A stretch of 20,202 nucleotides of DNA, taken from contig CAAGIU010000049.1 in the NCBI GenBank assembly GCA_900770015.1, forward strand, positions 1 through 20,202. Reading direction: 5' to 3'. Every line of letters starts with the position of its first letter. Position 1 is the stretch's first letter. Below the pieces are notes generated by a model that searched no databases, was not told the origin of the DNA, and saw only the letters and a list, made by a program, of their open reading frames with translations. Source of the DNA: an uncultured Oscillospiraceae bacterium (GTDB lineage Bacteria > Bacillota_A > Clostridia > Oscillospirales > Oscillospiraceae). Of the stretch, positions 6,438 through 12,358 are shown piece after piece. Both the position numbers and the translations under genes were made by a program.

Positions 6438-6642
6438 ACGCATCCTCCATACATGATAAGTAACAGATGATCCTCGAAATACTACATGAGTCCGCGATTC
6501 CAGTATTCTACATGAGCATACCTCCCATCTGACATCAGCATAAATCACGCACGATGAAACCTTGATATCCGGATGATCATTATCGGCTAAGTGCCGTGGC
6601 TTCCGTTTCGCGGTTTCAACAGTTGCTTGTGCTGTGTTCTGT
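6438..6642 (-). other. Leader-like stretch with start-stop codons
   Basis: About 200 bp with no gene I can support. On the minus strand the motif CTCATGTAG occurs twice (ATG at 6513 and at 6487), each an ATG directly followed by TAG. The first is preceded by a good GGGAGG. It may be a 5' leader of the membrane-protein gene. Confidence 0.35.
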
Positions 6643-6771
6643 TTACATGAATATAATACTGGCGAATGGCAGAATAATAAACGGCAGAAGCAGCGGGAAA
6701 ACACTGTTTATTGCGCAATTATAGCGGAATAGGAGAATGCCATTGTCCGTTCTTTTCACATGATGCATCAT
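6643..6771 (-). CDS. Candidate 42-residue hydrophobic mini-protein
   Basis: The frame starts with two consecutive ATG codons (6771 and 6768), reads MMHHVKRTDNGILLFRYNC and then a hydrophobic stretch SVFPLLLPFIILPFASIIFM to a TAA. The layout is a short basic N-terminus plus one membrane helix. The ATG lies only 8 nt after the -10 (6780-6785) of a MerR-type promoter, so a leaderless transcript would be expected; there is no Shine-Dalgarno. Such peptides can be membrane-active effectors or toxin-like, but no family is recognised and the ORF could be chance. Confidence 0.35.
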   Translation of the reverse strand: MMHHVKRTDNGILLFRYNCAINSVFPLLLPFIILPFASIIFM

Positions 6772-6779
6772 CTGACCGT

Positions 6780-6809
6780 ATTATTGTCCATTCCCGAGGA
6801 ATAGTTCAA
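6780..6809 (-). promoter_or_regulatory. MerR-type promoter and operator, second copy
   Basis: On the minus strand: -35 TTGAAC (6804-6809), an 18-bp spacer, -10 AATAAT (6780-6785). The spacer contains the palindrome ATTCC-CGA-GGAAT (6790-6802). Core and flanks (CCATTCC..AGGAAT....CAAGT on the plus strand) match the MerR gene's own promoter. It lies just past the MerR stop codon and reads towards the mini-ORF and membrane-protein gene. Confidence 0.7.
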
Positions 6810-6828
6810 GTGTTCTTCAGGAATAAAA

Positions 6829-7827
6829 TCACTTCTTGATGCAGTGAAATTTCAGAGCATTCATTACATACCCAAGACAATCCTCTCTTTCGGTGTATGG
6901 AGGAAAAGAAATCTGCTCAAGAATCAGTTGATATTCCTCGTAATGCTTGATGCCATAGTGATTCGCAAGCAATTTTTTGATTGACTCAACCATTGCGGTT
7001 ACCTCAGGAGTGTCGAAAGGTTTTCCAATTGTACTGTAATTTTCGGCAATTACATGGGCTGTTTCATTCAGAAGCTGTTTCGCATCCCTCTTAATGTAAC
7101 AAAGCGCAGCTTTTCCTTGTGGTGCTGTCACAGAAACAGGAATATCGTTGAAGATTTCCTCTATTGCGGATCCATCTCCAATAGCAGACAGAAACATACC
7201 CAGCACGTACAAATAGCCGGGCAAGCCCAAATGTTGGCTGCCAGATTGAAAGATTCCGGTAAGCAGTTCGTGCCCTTGTTCTGCATTCAACTCCCGATCG
7301 TCCAAGGCTGCTAATTTTTCCAGATTATCATAAAGAGATATTTCAAATGCATCTATTGATGCCTTCTCAATATCAGCACTCCACACCTTTGCAAGAGAGG
7401 AATGCTCTGTCGCGAGAATATTTCTCCCCAGCTCTTCTATTCGAATACCATTAATCCAACCCAGCATTCCGTTTTTTATGCCAACATATCTCAAATTATG
7501 AATTGCCGCAATATGGCGGTCAAGCTTCAGACGTTTTTCTTCCAGTGCATGGGTCAGCTCATCCAAGGCTTTATTCACTTCATAGTCAGGAGCTTTCATA
7601 ATATCGCGGATTTCGTTACGCTTAAGACCGAGTTCATAGTACATTGCAATCTGCTGCAGTCTGGCTACCGCAGCATCATCATATAGTTTATAGCCTCTAT
7701 TCCCTTCGACAGAATAGTTGGAAGTACTCGTTGGCGGCACTACATTCTCATGATCGAAATAGTATAATTCTTTTCCGGTTAATCCTGTCAATTCGCGGAC
7801 ATCTTTGACGCTGTATAGTTTTTCCAT
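6829..7827 (-). CDS. MerR-family transcriptional regulator
   Basis: 332 residues. Residues 1-72 are a MerR winged HTH (YSVKDVRELTGLTGKELYYFDHENVVPP; GYKLYDDAAVARLQQIAMYYELGLKRNEI), followed by a dimerisation helix (about 83-120). The 200-residue C-terminal part is a large ligand-type domain, longer than that of metal-sensing MerR proteins, with no Cys metal site. Its length and late motif FDTPEVTAMVESIKKLLANHYG suggest a TipA-like effector domain, but weakly. The start at 7827 is set by AGGAGGTG ahead; the longer frame would overlap the -10. It has its own MerR-type promoter (7849-7878), and an identical-architecture promoter lies past its stop, so it probably activates both. Confidence 0.88.
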   Translation of the reverse strand: MEKLYSVKDVRELTGLTGKELYYFDHENVVPPTSTSNYSVEGNRGYKLYDDAAVARLQQIAMYYELGLKRNEIRDIMKAPDYEVNKALDELTHALEEKRLKLDRHIAAIHNLRYVGIKNGMLGWINGIRIEELGRNILATEHSSLAKVWSADIEKASIDAFEISLYDNLEKLAALDDRELNAEQGHELLTGIFQSGSQHLGLPGYLYVLGMFLSAIGDGSAIEEIFNDIPVSVTAPQGKAALCYIKRDAKQLLNETAHVIAENYSTIGKPFDTPEVTAMVESIKKLLANHYGIKHYEEYQLILEQISFPPYTEREDCLGYVMNALKFHCIKK

Positions 7828-7848
7828 TTGAAACACCTCCTGGGATCT

Positions 7849-7878
7849 ATGATAGACCATTCCTTAGGAATGCTACAA
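7849..7878 (-). promoter_or_regulatory. MerR gene promoter with operator in spacer
   Basis: On the minus strand: -35 TTGTAG (7873-7878), an 18-bp spacer, -10 TATCAT (7849-7854). The spacer holds the perfect 15-bp palindrome CATTCCTTAGGAATG (7858-7872, plus-strand sense). MerR proteins classically act on overlong spacers of this sort by twisting the DNA. Confidence 0.75.
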
Positions 7879-7901
7879 GTCAAATCCATCAAACGGTTTA
7901 A

Positions 7902-7924
7902 GGAGGGCCAAAATATAGCCCTCC
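7902..7924 (-). terminator. Hairpin terminator after the 96-residue gene
   Basis: GGAGGGC (7902-7908) pairs with GCCCTCC (7918-7924) around a 9-nt loop, about 9 nt past the stop at 7933. The downstream T tract is short (CTTAAA), so termination may be partial, with some read-through into the MerR gene. Confidence 0.5.
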
Positions 7925-7932
7925 CTTCCAAG

Positions 7933-8223
7933 CTATGCAGCCTGATTGCGCCGCTTCCGGGTCCGCTCCAAAACGGTGACTCCATATTCGGACTCAATGT
8001 AATGAATGGCGAACGGCAATTTTGAAATCGTCTTAACGATTCGAGGGTTGCGTTTGGCTCTGGAGTAGTCAAAGGCATCATCCAGATAAACCCCATGTTC
8101 GAAAAAATCACAAACGCTTTTTCGATATGGCTGATGAAACAGGTAATATCTTTTTCCATCGTGACGAAGATAAAAATAGAGCTCCCCTGTCTTCGGATTG
8201 GTACAATGGATTCTAGACTTCAT
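7933..8223 (-). CDS. Small basic hypothetical protein
   Basis: 96 residues, basic and aromatic-rich (GELYFYLRHDGKRYYLFHQPYRKSVCDFFEHG), ending in ERTRKRRNQAA. The ATG at 8223 is preceded by AGGAGG, so the two-codon-longer TTG start is not used. No family is recognised, though proteins of this look recur on gut Firmicutes mobile elements. The basic tail hints at nucleic-acid contact. It follows the coiled-coil gene by 37 nt, probably in one operon. Confidence 0.65.
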   Translation of the reverse strand: MKSRIHCTNPKTGELYFYLRHDGKRYYLFHQPYRKSVCDFFEHGVYLDDAFDYSRAKRNPRIVKTISKLPFAIHYIESEYGVTVLERTRKRRNQAA

Positions 8224-8260
8224 GCGCAAATCCTCCTGTTCACCGGCTTAGATCACTTAT

Positions 8261-8473
8261 TCAATACTTCCCGTGAAGGTATTTCTTTCTGTCAGCCATA
8301 TGCCTTCCAGCCTCTGAGCTGCCATGCCTGAGTCCATCAGATATCGCTCCCAGGAAGTATTCATCCTTCTCAGCGCACAAAGACTCAAGTTGGCTGATCC
8401 TTCGGTTTTTCCTTTCCAACTCACTCTCTAAGCGAGAAATGGTCTGGCGTTCCTTATTCCCAAATAAACTCAT
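8261..8473 (-). CDS. Small coiled-coil protein
   Basis: 70 residues starting MSLFGNKERQTISRLESELE. Residues 8-40 form an evident coiled coil with Leu/Ile heptads (ISRLESELERKNRRISQLESLCAEKDEYFL), followed by a short polar tail. A GGAGG precedes the ATG at 8473. No enzymatic feature is present. It may be an oligomerisation or adaptor peptide of the element. It is in operon order with the 96-residue gene. Confidence 0.6.
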   Translation of the reverse strand: MSLFGNKERQTISRLESELERKNRRISQLESLCAEKDEYFLGAISDGLRHGSSEAGRHMADRKKYLHGKY

Positions 8474-8573
8474 TACAAATCCTCCGTTCAGTAATTATGA
8501 TATGTATGGTGTTTCTGCTTACGGGAATATTGTACAACTGATCATTACCGAAATAAACGGTCAGGAAAGCGAA

Positions 8574-8612
8574 AAATTCCCCCTATCTCTCCGAAAAGGG
8601 AGAAATAGGGGG
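8574..8612 (-). terminator. Rho-independent terminator (minus strand)
   Basis: CCCCCTATCTCTCC (8579-8592) pairs with the G-rich arm 8598-8612 around a GAAAA-type loop. On the minus strand the stem is followed by AATTTTT. It ends the unit of the 8648 and 8865 genes. Confidence 0.8.
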
Positions 8613-8647
8613 GCGTAGCACAATGAGTGTCTCCTTTAGAGGCAGTT

Positions 8648-8872
8648 TTACACAGCCGCTTTAAGGATTCCAAAGCCAACGCAAACCAGCGCAACCGGGA
8701 TCAGCAGCAATACACCACCTGCCAGCAGTAAACCTCCCAGCAGGGCAGGCATTGCCAACACAAACAGTACAATTGCCACGGCTTTTGCCAGGCCCCAAGA
8801 AACACGGAACGCCAGGCCGAGGCCCTTTATGAGCAGCCACACAAATGCAACAACAACCAGAAGTTCAAACAT
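8648..8872 (-). CDS. Small hydrophobic membrane protein
   Basis: 74 residues starting MFELLVVVAFVWLLIKGLGL. It is almost entirely hydrophobic, with two to three membrane helices (about 2-20, 27-47 and 48-70) and a Gly-rich hairpin (ALLGGLLLAGGVLLLIP). The start at 8872 is chosen because GAGGAGG lies upstream, inside the preceding mini-gene. It overlaps that gene by 8 nt, which implies translational coupling. No family is recognised; membrane miniproteins of this form are common on conjugative elements. Confidence 0.7.
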   Translation of the reverse strand: MFELLVVVAFVWLLIKGLGLAFRVSWGLAKAVAIVLFVLAMPALLGGLLLAGGVLLLIPVALVCVGFGILKAAV

Positions 8873-8996
8873 CTTTATCCTCCTCTTTGGGTCTTCGTGC
8901 AACATAAGCACGAATGCCGTTTTCTTGAAAATACTTTGGCATTTTCTCCTGCTTTTCCAAGAGCCTCAATGCCAGAATACGTTCCTTTACTGTCAT
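8865..8996 (-). CDS. 43-residue hypothetical protein
   Basis: Reads MTVKERILALRLLEKQEKMP, then KYFQENGIRAYVARRPKEEDKDV. The ATG at 8996 has GGAGGG 7-8 nt ahead. The stop overlaps the start of the downstream membrane-protein gene (GATGTTTGA), a typical coupled arrangement. The opening helix resembles other short gut-Firmicutes proteins of the form KERILAIRLLEK. The alternative frame from the ATG at 9003 gives a 42-residue product without such features and is less likely. Confidence 0.6.
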   Translation of the reverse strand: MTVKERILALRLLEKQEKMPKYFQENGIRAYVARRPKEEDKDV

Positions 8997-9100
8997 CGGT
9001 CATCCCTCCTTTGTACTTGAATTGTACCAGATAAGGATTTCAGAATATATCGCAGTCTCAGCGAGATAGGGCGGGATAATCCTGCGGAATGCGCGAAATA

Positions 9101-9131
9101 AGGAAGCGCATCCATTGCGGATACGCTTCCT
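9101..9131 (-). terminator. Strong hairpin after XRE/CSHEC gene
   Basis: A 13-bp stem, AGGAAGCGCATCC (9101-9113) with GGATACGCTTCCT (9119-9131), and a 5-nt loop. It starts 5 nt past the stop at 9137. The following T tract is weak (TATTTC). Confidence 0.65.
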
Positions 9132-9136
9132 CATAG

Positions 9137-9646
9137 TTACTTATTTTTCCGGAGTTTATACTGCTCAGCATCAATCGTACCGGTAGCCAGCATTTTCTCG
9201 GCCCATAACTGCAGCGTCTCCACAGTGACAGAGATTCGCTCCAGTTCTTCCTGAATATGTATAAAATCCTCAATCTCGTCACCGGTAATCCTTCCGTCTG
9301 CGGCTATCTCGATAAGCCGATCTTTTTGCTTATGGGCAGAATTCAGGGATGCCAGCATTTCAAGTACGATAGATGAAAGCTCCTTTACCTCCACCTCAGG
9401 CACATACTCTTTCCCGATGGGGCATTCATGTGAGCAGTAGTAATTGCATAGGGATGGCTTTTTATAAGCCCGAGCCATGGCAAGCACATCATATGGCTGT
9501 GGCGCAATCCTCTCATTTTCGATTTTTTCTACACGATCTTCAGAAATGACCCCCAGCAGTTCACTCGCCTCTGCACGGGTCAGTCCAAGATCCTCTCGTG
9601 CCTGAAAGTACCGGTTTTTGTTTTCTTTCGTTGATGCCTTTCCCAT
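9137..9646 (-). CDS. XRE-type HTH regulator with CSHEC motif
   Basis: 169 residues. The N-terminal HTH (about 12-60: FQAREDLGLTRAEASELLGV, then EDRVEKIENERIAPQPYDVLAMARAY) is followed by LCNYYCSHECPIGKEYVPEV, three Cys and one His that could bind a metal. A helical C-terminal half (about 85-165) contains VKELSSIVLEMLASLN and DEIEDFIHIQEELERISV. This layout is a recurrent regulator on integrative elements of gut Clostridia; its operator and signal are unknown. A GGAGTGAG site precedes the ATG at 9646. The promoter lies about 110 nt upstream. Confidence 0.82.
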   Translation of the reverse strand: MGKASTKENKNRYFQAREDLGLTRAEASELLGVISEDRVEKIENERIAPQPYDVLAMARAYKKPSLCNYYCSHECPIGKEYVPEVEVKELSSIVLEMLASLNSAHKQKDRLIEIAADGRITGDEIEDFIHIQEELERISVTVETLQLWAEKMLATGTIDAEQYKLRKNK

Positions 9647-9751
9647 GAGATCTCACTCCTCAATGTTTCTTTTCCATCTACACACGTTGATTCGTTGGCA
9701 GGAATTATTTACCCTTGAGGTAGAACATTCTCCCTGCACGATTTTTTCTAC

Positions 9752-9780
9752 ATATTAACATATATTTCTTGTTCTAACAA
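9752..9780 (-). promoter_or_regulatory. Promoter of the XRE/CSHEC gene
   Basis: On the minus strand: -35 TTGTTA (9775-9780), 17-bp spacer, -10 TAATAT (9752-9757). TGTTCTA overlapping the -35 (9770-9776) has an inverted partner TAGAACA at 9721-9727, possible operator half-sites. The leader to the ATG at 9646 is about 100 nt. Confidence 0.6.
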
Positions 9781-10011
9781 TAGCCTTTTCCGTTTATGAA
9801 CTGCCAATTGCGGGTTTATCCGGATGCTTTTGCGCCCTTCTCTTTTGCATGGTGTCATGCCAAAAGACAGTTTCAACGTCATCAACAGGCAAAAAAGATT
9901 CTGTAAAAAAGTTGGAAAAACTCCGCTTTCCAAAACTCCTTTTTTCGGAGCTAACCCCACAGCTAACCCCACGGGTTTTTTCGGGTGCTTCATTTTGCCC
10001 CAAAAAGTTAG
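9781..10011. other. Gene-poor stretch between element and tRNA
   Basis: Open frames exist on both strands, but none has a Shine-Dalgarno or recognisable family. A direct repeat AGCTAACCCCAC occurs twice back to back (9949-9960 and 9961-9972). No integrase is visible here. Confidence 0.45.
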
Positions 10012-10048
10012 AAAAGCACCGGATTTCTTATCGAAATCCGGTGCTTTT
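10012..10048 (-). terminator. Terminator of the tRNA-fMet gene
   Basis: A perfect 16-bp stem, AAAAGCACCGGATTTC (10012-10027) with GAAATCCGGTGCTTTT (10033-10048), and a 5-nt loop. On the minus strand it begins 1 nt past the tRNA CCA end and is followed by CTAACTTTTT. Confidence 0.9.
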
Positions 10049-10049
10049 A

Positions 10050-10125
10050 TGGTTGCGGAGGCAGGACTCGAACCTACGACCTCCGGGTTATGAGCCCGAC
10101 GAGCTTCCAACTGCTCTACTCCGCG
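10050..10125 (-). tRNA. Initiator tRNA-fMet (CAT), CCA encoded
   Basis: 76 nt on the minus strand fold into a full cloverleaf: acceptor CGCGGAG with CTCCGCA, anticodon loop CTCATAA, T-loop TTCGAGT and an encoded ACCA end. The C1-A72 mismatch and the three consecutive G-C pairs in the anticodon stem (GGG with CCC) identify it as the initiator rather than an elongator Met tRNA. It lies between AT-richer accessory DNA (left) and GC-rich core DNA (right), a usual place for integrative elements to attach. Confidence 0.95.
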
Positions 10126-10153
10126 ATATTCAGGTGGCGCTTGATTCTTAGGT

Positions 10154-10182
10154 ATTATAGCACGAAGGCAGGGATTTGTCAA
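10154..10182 (-). promoter_or_regulatory. Consensus promoter of the tRNA-fMet gene
   Basis: On the minus strand: -35 TTGACA (10177-10182), 17-bp spacer, -10 TATAAT (10154-10159). Both hexamers are perfect sigma-70/sigma-A consensus. Confidence 0.92.
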
Positions 10183-10186
10183 CAGG

Positions 10187-10236
10187 TTTTTTCTTCGGGT
10201 ATTCTGTCACATTTTTTCTTCGGGCATTCTGTCACA
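10187..10236. repeat. Tandem 25-bp repeat
   Basis: Two 25-bp units (10187-10211 and 10212-10236), TTTTTTCTTCGGG then T or C, ATTCTGTCACA, differing at one position. A shortened degenerate third unit (TTTGGGGGCTTTCTGTC) follows. It lies directly upstream of the tRNA promoter. Confidence 0.8.
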
Positions 10237-10447
10237 TTTGGGGGCTTTCTGTCCTGTTCCGATGTCATGGGGCCAGTTGGCGCGGATCCGGGTCCGGGAT
10301 CGTCTTCACGCCGCCCGGGGGGAAGTCACGGCATAAGTCGGCGCCCTTGCCTGGCTCCTCACCCTGTTCCCGCATCTTCGCCTGCTGCGGCTGCGGCGGA
10401 ATGTGTTTCAAAGCGTGTGTCAGATATGTGTTTTAGAAATATTTCAA
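10237..10447. other. GC-rich intergenic stretch
   Basis: No gene with a ribosome binding site is seen. GTGTTTCAAA near 10400-10409 is the inverse of TTTGAAACAC near 10475-10484 in the next promoter, possibly part of a regulatory region. Confidence 0.4.
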
Positions 10448-10467
10448 AATATGTGTCAAAACATATT
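10448..10467. promoter_or_regulatory. Inverted repeat overlapping the recombinase-like gene promoter
   Basis: AATATGT-GTCAAA-ACATATT, perfect 7-bp arms with a 6-bp centre, overlapping the first bases of the -35. It is placed where a repressor would act. Confidence 0.55.
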
Positions 10468-10494
10468 GACATTTTTGAAACACTGTGATATACT
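10466..10494 (+). promoter_or_regulatory. Promoter of the recombinase-like / PspC unit
   Basis: -35 TTGACA (10466-10471), 17-bp spacer, -10 TATACT (10489-10494), about 30 nt before the ATG at 10525. A strong sigma-A promoter. Confidence 0.85.
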
Positions 10495-10524
10495 CTTGTC
10501 ATCGAACAGAAAGGAGCAACGCTT

Positions 10525-11361
10525 ATGACATATATTTATCACGACGACCGGGAGAACACGGAATCCAGCGCCGGATTGGATCGGCTCCTGGAGGAGCTGA
10601 AGGAAGGCGACTGCATGGTGGTGGAGCGGTTCTCCGGCGCGGCCAAAAGCTCCAGCGGTTTTCTGTCTCTGATGCAGGAGCTGGAGAGTCGGGGCATCCG
10701 CTTCCGCAGCCTGGAGGAGAATTTCGACACTGGCACGGAGCAGGGCCGGTTCGCCGCAGAGATTCTGAAAAAGGTGGCCCGGTTGGACGGCGAACCCCGG
10801 CGCGAAAAGCAGCGCGAGGACAGCAGCGCCAAGGAAGAGAGCAAATTCAAGGGCCGCAAGCCCATCGAGGTGGACGAGGACATCTTCGACACCATCCTGG
10901 AGCGGTGGAAAAACGGTGAGATCACCGCCCGCCAGGCCATGAACGAGCTGGGTTTGAAGCCCAACACCTTCTACCGCCGGGTCAAGGAGCGGATGACCGA
11001 AACCAAGGGCGGCGAGGCCATCTTCAACGCAGCCAAGCAGCTGGGCAAGGAGGTTGCCGCCGGCGCCGAGGAACTCACCCAGGCCGCCGGAAAGCTGGCC
11101 TCCGAATACGACGCCAACGCCGTCATGGAGACCATCGGCAAGAACATCTCCGCCGCCGGAAAGGTGCTCAACAAACACATCGAAGGTCTGAGCCGGGATT
11201 TCCAGGAGGCCATGGACAAATACAACCAGAGCCAGAAGCCCGAAGATGCCCAGAGACAGCACACCGGGGATGCCCCCGCCGATGACGATGCGGCCGATAT
11301 CGTGGACGCCGCGGAGTGCGATGTCCCAGAGGAATCCCAGGAAGGAAAAGAATGGATCTGA
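10525..11361 (+). CDS. Degenerate serine-recombinase-like DNA-binding protein with helical C-terminal extension
   Basis: 278 residues. Residues 17-85 align by eye with the resolvase catalytic domain (EELKEGDCMVVERFSGAA, GIRFRSLEENFDTGTEQGRF), but the N-terminal YxRVSTxxQ strand with the nucleophilic Ser is replaced by MTYIYHDDREN, and the LDRLGRS arginines have become ERFSGAAKSS. Residues 110-155 are a resolvase-type HTH (GRKPIEVDEDIFDTILERW, ITARQAMNELGLKPNTFYRR). Residues 160-235 form an amphipathic helical extension, followed by an acidic disordered tail. It is therefore probably a domesticated, non-cutting regulator. AAAGGAG precedes the ATG. The PspC gene follows after 62 nt and shares the transcript. 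Confidence 0.72.
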   Translation: MTYIYHDDRENTESSAGLDRLLEELKEGDCMVVERFSGAAKSSSGFLSLMQELESRGIRFRSLEENFDTGTEQGRFAAEILKKVARLDGEPRREKQREDSSAKEESKFKGRKPIEVDEDIFDTILERWKNGEITARQAMNELGLKPNTFYRRVKERMTETKGGEAIFNAAKQLGKEVAAGAEELTQAAGKLASEYDANAVMETIGKNISAAGKVLNKHIEGLSRDFQEAMDKYNQSQKPEDAQRQHTGDAPADDDAADIVDAAECDVPEESQEGKEWI

Positions 11362-11423
11362 CGACCATGGAACACACAAACAATCAATCCCATTCCCTGT
11401 AGAAATGAAACGGAGGTTTTTTT

Positions 11424-11627
11424 ATGAATAAGAAGCTCACCCGCGTGGACGAAGGCAAGAAGATCTGCGGCGTCTGCACCGGCATCGGCCGTTACCTGGG
11501 GGTTGACCCCACCGTCATCCGTCTGGTGTTCGCCATCCTGGCCTGCTTCGGCGGCAGCGGCATCCTGGCCTATCTGGTGGCCGCCATTATCATGCCCCAG
11601 GATCAGTCCATTATTGACGTGGAGTAA
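11424..11627 (+). CDS. PspC-domain membrane protein
   Basis: 67 residues forming one PspC domain: LTRVDEGKKICGVCTGIGRY, then LGVDPTVIRLVFAILACFGG and SGILAYLVAAIIMP. One membrane segment covers about 32-55. PspC proteins sense envelope stress in the phage-shock response of enterobacteria and occur as short stand-alone proteins in Firmicutes, with less defined roles. CGGAGG lies upstream of the ATG. The gene is second in a unit with the recombinase-like protein and ends at a terminator. Confidence 0.9.
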   Translation: MNKKLTRVDEGKKICGVCTGIGRYLGVDPTVIRLVFAILACFGGSGILAYLVAAIIMPQDQSIIDVE

Positions 11628-11674
11628 TATCAGACGCACCCAAGCAGGGGCTGAAATATACATTATAATAAAGG

Positions 11675-11714
11675 CACGCTGCGAGGCAACAAACCTTGCA
11701 GCGTGTTTCTTTAT
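11675..11714. terminator. Bidirectional terminator between convergent genes
   Basis: CACGCTGC plus AGG (11675-11686) pairs with CCT plus GCAGCGTG (11694-11705) with one bulge, followed on the plus strand by TTTCTTTATT. It separates the PspC gene from the convergent DUF624 gene, whose stop lies at the end of the T-rich tract. Confidence 0.8.
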
Positions 11715-12358
11715 TGTGGATCGGCATCCTCGGGATTGGCATCTTGCAGGCCGGCGCCGTATTTGGCGAATACACGCTCGGCCACAAAGGACCAGCACAG
11801 CACGCAGACCGCCGGTGCAAAGGTCAGTCCGATGGGATACTGACAACAGTACCAGAAGACCAGCCAGGTAAACGCCGCGATCAGCACCGACGGCAGCAGA
11901 TGGGCGGGCAGATACCGCACGGACAGCACCATCAGCTCCCGGAAGGTGCAGGTGAATCTGGAGGGAATCATCACCGACCAGCAGGCAGCTGCCACAGGGA
12001 TGGCCAGCACGGCATGGTAGGCTCCCGCCATCAATGACGCGGCGGCGTCTTCCTGTCCGGCCTCCTGCAGCAGCGCCAGCACCCAGGCTCCGAAGAGCAG
12101 GATGACGCCCCAGATCAGGGTTGCAGGAATGCCGGTGCGCAGCTCAGCGCGGAAGGTGCGCAGGAACCTGCCGTAGACCCCCTCTTCGCCGTAGCGGATG
12201 CCCCGGACCACCGCATCATACAGCGCCGTGGTGGCAGGGCCGATGGTGACCACCGGAAGGCAGCACAGGCACCAGAGCAGGCTCAGCCCCAGCACATCCG
12301 TCACATGGTTCAGAAAATTCCAGACCGGGCCATAGGGACGAAACAAAGAACGAAACAT
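11711..12358 (-). CDS. DUF624 (YesL-like) membrane protein
   Basis: 215 residues. The YesL hallmark opens the protein: GPVWNFLNHVTDVLGLSLLW, CCLPVVTIGPATTALYDAV. Five hydrophobic segments are visible, at about 22-42, 78-98, 108-130, 145-170 and 172-192. YesL-type proteins accompany carbohydrate ABC transporters in Firmicutes, though their molecular role is not established. The start ATG directly abuts the TAA of the SGNH gene (12359-12361), so translation is coupled. It is the last gene of the kinase-esterase-DUF624 unit. The tail (DANPEDADPQ) is acidic. Confidence 0.85.
   Translation of the reverse strand: MFRSLFRPYGPVWNFLNHVTDVLGLSLLWCLCCLPVVTIGPATTALYDAVVRGIRYGEEGVYGRFLRTFRAELRTGIPATLIWGVILLFGAWVLALLQEAGQEDAAASLMAGAYHAVLAIPVAAACWSVMIPSRFTCTFRELMVLSVRYLPAHLLPSVLIAAFTWLVFWYCCQYPIGLTFAPAVCVLCWSFVAERVFAKYGAGLQDANPEDADPQ

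Noticed and set aside
6438..6704. N-terminal extension of the membrane protein to 6704
   Set aside because: The extension has a non-coding look (Cys/Arg/His-rich, no conserved pattern), while the ATG at 6437 has a good TGGAGG site.
9748..10182. Minus-strand frames between the tRNA and the XRE gene, considered as an integrase remnant
   Set aside because: They overlap the tRNA and its terminator or lack a start site, and no tyrosine recombinase R..HxxR..Y pattern is visible.
10187..10236. Possible CRISPR array
   Set aside because: The units are directly tandem with no spacers, and only two full copies exist.
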